A stretch of 64,000 bases of DNA from Palsa-504 sp050011155 (GTDB lineage: Bacteria; Actinomycetota; Actinomycetes; Streptosporangiales; Streptosporangiaceae): contig JBEKJP010000010.1 in assembly GCA_050011155.1 (NCBI GenBank), positions 1 to 64,000 of the forward strand. Reading direction: 5' to 3'. The notes under the pieces were generated by a model. It was not told where the DNA came from and made no database searches. It saw only the letters and a program-made list of their open reading frames with translations. The position numbers and the translations under genes are program-made. This document shows positions 60,893-64,000 of the stretch, in pieces (within the stretch, counting starts at the first letter, position 1; each line of letters starts with the position of its first letter).

Positions 60893-62197
60893 ATGCGTAT
60901 TCTCCTGTTAGCCCAGTTTTTTCCGCCGGACATCGGCGGCGAGGAGCGCCACGTCTTAAACCTCGCGAACACCCTGGCCGGGCGAGGACACCAGGTGGCC
61001 GTGGCGACGCAGCGCATGGCTGACGTCCCGGACCGGGAAACCCTGGCCTCGGGGGTCCGGGTGTACAGGTTCGCCACGGCGGCGACGCGCCTCCCCGCCC
61101 TTTATTCGACCAGCCGCACTCACCACCCGCCGCTGCCGGATCCGCTCGGCGTCCGCGCGCTGGCCCGCATCGCCCGCCTGGAGCGGCCGCACGTCGTCCA
61201 CGCCCACAACTGGATCGCCAACAGTGCTGTCGCGCTGCGCCGCTCCGCTGCGGCCGGGCCGCGCTTCGGGCTGGTGCTGACGCTGCACGACTTCAGTCAT
61301 GTCTGCGCGACGAAGAGGCTGATGCGCCTGGGCGCGCCCTGTGAAGGACCCGCGGTCGCACGCTGCCTGCCGTGCGCTACCGCCCAGTACGGCGCGGCCG
61401 TGGGCCCGCTGACCGCGGCGGCCACGACCCTGATGCGGCCGTGGAAGAACCGGGCCATCGACCATATCGTCTGCGTGAGCAACGCCGTCGCCAGCGGCAA
61501 CCACATCCGGCCCGGCCCGGGCACCAGCGTCATCCCGAACTTCGTCCCCGACGAGATCTTCCTGGACCGTGCGGGCGATGCGGCCGGAAGCCGGGGCGCC
61601 GACGTCCCGCCGGGCTGGCCGACGGGCTGGCCGACGGAGGATTTCCTCCTCTTCGTCGGCGAGCTGTCCCGCGACAAGGGCCTGCCGACGCTGCTGGCCG
61701 CCTACGAATCGCTCGGCCGGGAACGTCCGCCGTTACTGCTGATCGGCCGCCGCACGCCGGACACGCCCGCGCGCCTCCCCGGCGGGGCCGAGCTGCGCGC
61801 CGAGTGGCCGCACGAGCACGTCATGGCCGCGTTCCGCCGCTGCCTTTTCGCCGTGCTCCCGTCGATTTGCACCGATGCCTGCCCGACGACCGTGCTCGAA
61901 GCGATGGCCAGCGGCCGCCCGGTGGTCGCCACCACGACCGGCGGCATCGTCGACATGATCACGAACGGGGAGAGCGGGCTGCTGGTGCCGCCCGGCGATG
62001 AGGCCCGGCTGGCCGATGCCATGACTCGCTTGCTGACTGATGCTGACCTGCGCTTGCGCCTGGGTTCCCAGGCCCGCGAACGGGCCCGGCGGTTCACCGC
62101 GTCCGTCGTGGCGGAGCGCCTCGAGGCCGTTTACGCGCGGGTCGGCCCGCGGCGCCCCGGGGCGCCGGAACCGGCTGGGCCGGCGGACAGATCATGA
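60893..62197 (+). CDS. GT4-family glycosyltransferase
   Basis: A 434-aa GT-B enzyme. The N-terminal acceptor domain starts MRILLLAQFFPPDIGGEERHVLNLA. The C-terminal donor domain has VGELSRDKGLPTLLAAY, LPSICTDACPTTVLEAMASGRPVVATTTGG with the catalytic-region Glu, and GLLVPPGDEARLADAM. A Cys-rich segment in the middle (DFSHVCATKRLMRLGAPCEG ... CLPC) resembles GT4 enzymes with a zinc-like knot. The ATG at 60893 is chosen as the family start. The next GT4 gene overlaps its stop. Confidence 0.9.
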   Translation: MRILLLAQFFPPDIGGEERHVLNLANTLAGRGHQVAVATQRMADVPDRETLASGVRVYRFATAATRLPALYSTSRTHHPPLPDPLGVRALARIARLERPHVVHAHNWIANSAVALRRSAAAGPRFGLVLTLHDFSHVCATKRLMRLGAPCEGPAVARCLPCATAQYGAAVGPLTAAATTLMRPWKNRAIDHIVCVSNAVASGNHIRPGPGTSVIPNFVPDEIFLDRAGDAAGSRGADVPPGWPTGWPTEDFLLFVGELSRDKGLPTLLAAYESLGRERPPLLLIGRRTPDTPARLPGGAELRAEWPHEHVMAAFRRCLFAVLPSICTDACPTTVLEAMASGRPVVATTTGGIVDMITNGESGLLVPPGDEARLADAMTRLLTDADLRLRLGSQARERARRFTASVVAERLEAVYARVGPRRPGAPEPAGPADRS

Positions 62198-63399
62198 GGC
62201 GCCAGGTAGCTCCCAGGGCGTCGTCCGGCCATCGGGAAGACCACGCGCCGGAGCGGCCGCTGCGCATCCTGATGGTCTGCCCGCGCTACCTTCCGGAGAC
62301 CGGCGGGGCCGAGATGCACGTCCGCGAGGTCACCCGCCGCCTTCCGGCCCGGGGGAGCTTCGACGTCACCGTGCTCGCGACCGACCGGTCCCGGCGGCTG
62401 CCGCGGCAGGAGGTCATGGACGGCCTGCCGGTGCTGCGCGTCCCGGCCTGGCCACGCGGCCGGGACTACTACCTCGCCCCGGGGATCGCGGCCGTGGTCA
62501 GGCAGCGACGCTGGGACCTGGTGCACTGCCAGGGCGTCCACACGCCGGTGCCGTGGCTCGCGATGATCTCCGCCCGGCGGGCCGGCCTGCCGTATCTGGT
62601 CACCTTCCACACCGGCGGCCACTCGTCGGGGCTCAGGAACGCCCTGCGCGCCACCCAGTGGCGGCTCGCGGGTCCCCTGCTGCGCGGCGCCGCGTCGCTG
62701 ATCGCGGTCAGCCGCTTCGAGGCGGACGTCCTGACGCGCCAGGCCCGCCTGGGCGGCCAGCGGGTCACCGTGATCCGTAACGGCGGGACGCTGCCAGCGC
62801 CTCGCGCCGGGACGGCCGCCGTGCCCGGCCGGATCGTCTCCAGCGGCCGGCTGGAACGGTACAAGGGACATCACCGGGTCATCGAGGCGCTGCCGCACGT
62901 CGTGCGAGAGATTCCCGGCGCGCACCTGCTGATCTTGGGCAGCGGGCCGTACCAGGGCAAGCTGCACGAGCTCGCGCGGCGGCTGGGGATGTCCGACCGG
63001 GTGAGCATCAGGTCCGTGGCACCGGCCGATCGCCAGGGCATGGCGACCGCGCTAGCCGAGTCGAGCGTCGTGGCCGCCCTGTCGGACTACGAGGCGCACC
63101 CGGTGGCGGTGATGGAGGCCTTGTCCGTCGCGCGTCCTGTCGTGGGTTACGACGTCGCCGGCCTGGGCGAACTCGTCGCCGAGGGGTGGGTCCGGGGCGT
63201 GCCGCCCGGCGCGCCGCCCGCCGCCGTCGCCCGGGAACTCGTCCAGGCGATGTCATCTCCGTCGCGGGTAAATGGCGCTCAGCTGCCCAGCTGGGAATCC
63301 TGCACAGATCAGCTTGCACATGTTTACCTGTCGTCACTAAGGCTTTCCCCCGAAAACCGCGCCCCGCGAGCACCAGGCGCCGACGGCTTCCATGGCTGA
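62194..63399 (+). CDS. GT4-family glycosyltransferase
   Basis: A 401-aa GT-B enzyme translationally coupled to the previous gene (ATGA overlap). An extra 22 N-terminal residues precede LRILMVCPRYLPETGGAEMHVREV. The donor domain has SSGRLERYKGHHRVIEALP, LLILGSGPYQGKL and ALSDYEAHPVAVMEALSVARPVVGYDVAGLGELV, with the Glu-X7-Glu of GT4. It likely adds a second sugar of the same repeat unit. A hairpin 87 bases downstream precedes the next gene. Confidence 0.9.
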   Translation: MRRQVAPRASSGHREDHAPERPLRILMVCPRYLPETGGAEMHVREVTRRLPARGSFDVTVLATDRSRRLPRQEVMDGLPVLRVPAWPRGRDYYLAPGIAAVVRQRRWDLVHCQGVHTPVPWLAMISARRAGLPYLVTFHTGGHSSGLRNALRATQWRLAGPLLRGAASLIAVSRFEADVLTRQARLGGQRVTVIRNGGTLPAPRAGTAAVPGRIVSSGRLERYKGHHRVIEALPHVVREIPGAHLLILGSGPYQGKLHELARRLGMSDRVSIRSVAPADRQGMATALAESSVVAALSDYEAHPVAVMEALSVARPVVGYDVAGLGELVAEGWVRGVPPGAPPAAVARELVQAMSSPSRVNGAQLPSWESCTDQLAHVYLSSLRLSPENRAPRAPGADGFHG

Positions 63400-63485
63400 A
63401 GGACGGAAAGCGCGACCCGGCCGGATCTATCTTCGGGGCTCAAATACCCTATTTCGTCATCCTGGCCATTGTCCTGGGGGGACCG

Positions 63486-63510
63486 GGCTGAGAATCCGCG
63501 ATTCTCAGCC
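63486..63510 (+). other. Perfect hairpin before the last gene of the window
   Basis: ggctgagaatc pairs exactly with gattctcagcc (11 bp, 3-base loop) and ends 8 bases before the probable GTG start at 63518. It could be a weak terminator of the glycosyltransferase pair or could cover the ribosome site of the next gene. Confidence 0.55.
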
Positions 63511-63517
63511 GGGTACG

Positions 63518-64000
63518 GTGCACACCGCGAGTCAGCCGAACGGCACCAGCACCGCGGCCGGCCAGGACCAGGCCCTCGGAGCACCCGCGATCCGCCGTCG
63601 CGACCGGCCGGGTCACATCCTCGCCGGGGTGGTCTGCGCGACGACCGGACTCGGCCTGTGCGGCGAAGGTTTCGCCATGGCCATCGCACCACGGCATCCC
63701 GCGGCCGGGCAGGTGCTGTTCTTTACCGCCCTGGTCATACCATTCACCGTTTACCTGACCGTGCTGATGATCCCGCGGCTGGGCTCCCTGCGGGTGGTGA
63801 CCGTCGCCGTTCTCGGCCTGTACCCCGCGCTGGTCTACCGCATGTCCAGCCCGCTCGTGCTAGCCGGATACGACGAGCAGCTGCACGACCAGACGCTCAT
63901 GAACCTCTTGCGCGGCGGCGGCCTGTACTCGCCCAATCCGGTCTTGCGGGTGAGCCCGTTCTACCCGGGCCTCGAGCTTTTCACCGGCGTCGGGATCCGC
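63518..64000 (+). CDS. N-terminal part of a polytopic GT-C-like membrane protein (3' truncated)
   Basis: 161 codons are visible and the frame runs off the window. A polar N-terminus of about 40 residues is followed by hydrophobic segments (ILAGVVCATTGLGLCGEGF, VLFFTALVIPFTVYLTVLMIP, VVTVAVLGLYPALVY). An outer loop GYDEQLHDQTLMNLLRGGGL then follows, with an acidic pair as in lipid-phosphate-sugar dependent GT-C enzymes and polysaccharide polymerase-like proteins. The start is GTG 63518; an in-frame ATG at 63392 would overlap the previous gene, but the codons between have low GC3 and look non-coding. Probably a polymerase or transferase of the surface polysaccharide. Confidence 0.65.
   Translation, partial: MHTASQPNGTSTAAGQDQALGAPAIRRRDRPGHILAGVVCATTGLGLCGEGFAMAIAPRHPAAGQVLFFTALVIPFTVYLTVLMIPRLGSLRVVTVAVLGLYPALVYRMSSPLVLAGYDEQLHDQTLMNLLRGGGLYSPNPVLRVSPFYPGLELFTGVGIR

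Noticed and set aside
63392..63517. Upstream ATG extension of the last membrane protein gene
   Set aside because: In frame and overlapping the preceding stop, but third codon positions are AT-rich, a perfect hairpin interrupts it, and the sequence lacks any membrane or domain feature.

Overview
The window is a single stretch of a high-GC, GC3-biased genome. It carries several actinobacterial markers: a SigR-like ECF sigma factor, DUF2530/DUF3027/DUF3263 proteins, a CitA-type citrate synthase, an actinobacterial-type SerC, HspR/HAIR control of lon, and the block thrC - MoaD-like protein - cold-shock protein - groEL. I read it as chromosomal DNA of a filamentous actinomycete (Streptomycetales/Streptosporangiales-like). 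Genus cannot be fixed from sequence alone. I see no CRISPR array, rRNA, tRNA or intact insertion sequence.

Layout. 1-9.6 kb: the end of a protein mannosyltransferase, an ECF sigma factor with no anti-sigma gene beside it, a GT39-like membrane glycosyltransferase, about 1.27 kb of apparently gene-free DNA, then a glycosyltransferase/CDP-glycerol transferase fusion followed by an asparagine-synthetase homologue whose glutaminase site is degenerate. 9.6-15.7 kb: an SDR, a decayed MFS fragment, a KamA-family radical SAM enzyme, and the overlapping plsX-argS pair. 16-28.7 kb: a secreted Thr-rich protein, a lone winged-helix regulator, a 56-aa membrane protein, SpoIIE phosphatase / iron regulator / pdxH, citrate synthase-serC, thpR, a MarR regulator, DUF2530, DUF3027, an MFS transporter and a cold-shock-domain protein. 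29.4-33.7 kb: groEL behind two CIRCE operators, a cold-shock protein, a MoaD/CysO-like protein with a tail beyond its Gly-Gly, and thrC behind a SAM-I riboswitch. 33.7-41.4 kb: otsA, otsB, DUF3263, a mycosin-like subtilase that has lost its catalytic Asp and His, and lon behind a perfect HAIR operator.

41.9-56.2 kb looks like a carbon-utilisation region for a 6-deoxy sugar, most simply L-fucose. It holds a FucU/RbsD mutarotase, LutABC lactate oxidation, a sugar ABC importer (binding protein, double ATPase, permease), an L-fuconate-dehydratase-like enolase-superfamily enzyme, an SDR and an aldo/keto reductase. The non-phosphorylating fucose route ends in pyruvate plus L-lactate, which would explain LutABC nearby. 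A TetR-controlled DrrAB-type exporter and a phosphopantetheinyl transferase sit between the two halves. A motif (acatcgga) recurs at the SDR start and upstream of the binding-protein gene, where one copy lies between a TTGACA -35 and a TATTTT -10.

56.2-64 kb is a surface-polysaccharide locus made of two divergent groups: deacetylase / sulfotransferase / flippase on the minus strand, and a Tat-exported GH16 enzyme, two GT4 glycosyltransferases and a truncated GT-C-like membrane protein on the plus strand. The sulfotransferase suggests a sulfated product.

The most unusual items are the pseudo-mycosin, the glutaminase-dead asparagine synthetase homologue, the thrC SAM riboswitch, the tailed MoaD-like protein, the fucose-lactate association, and several long perfect palindromes between genes.
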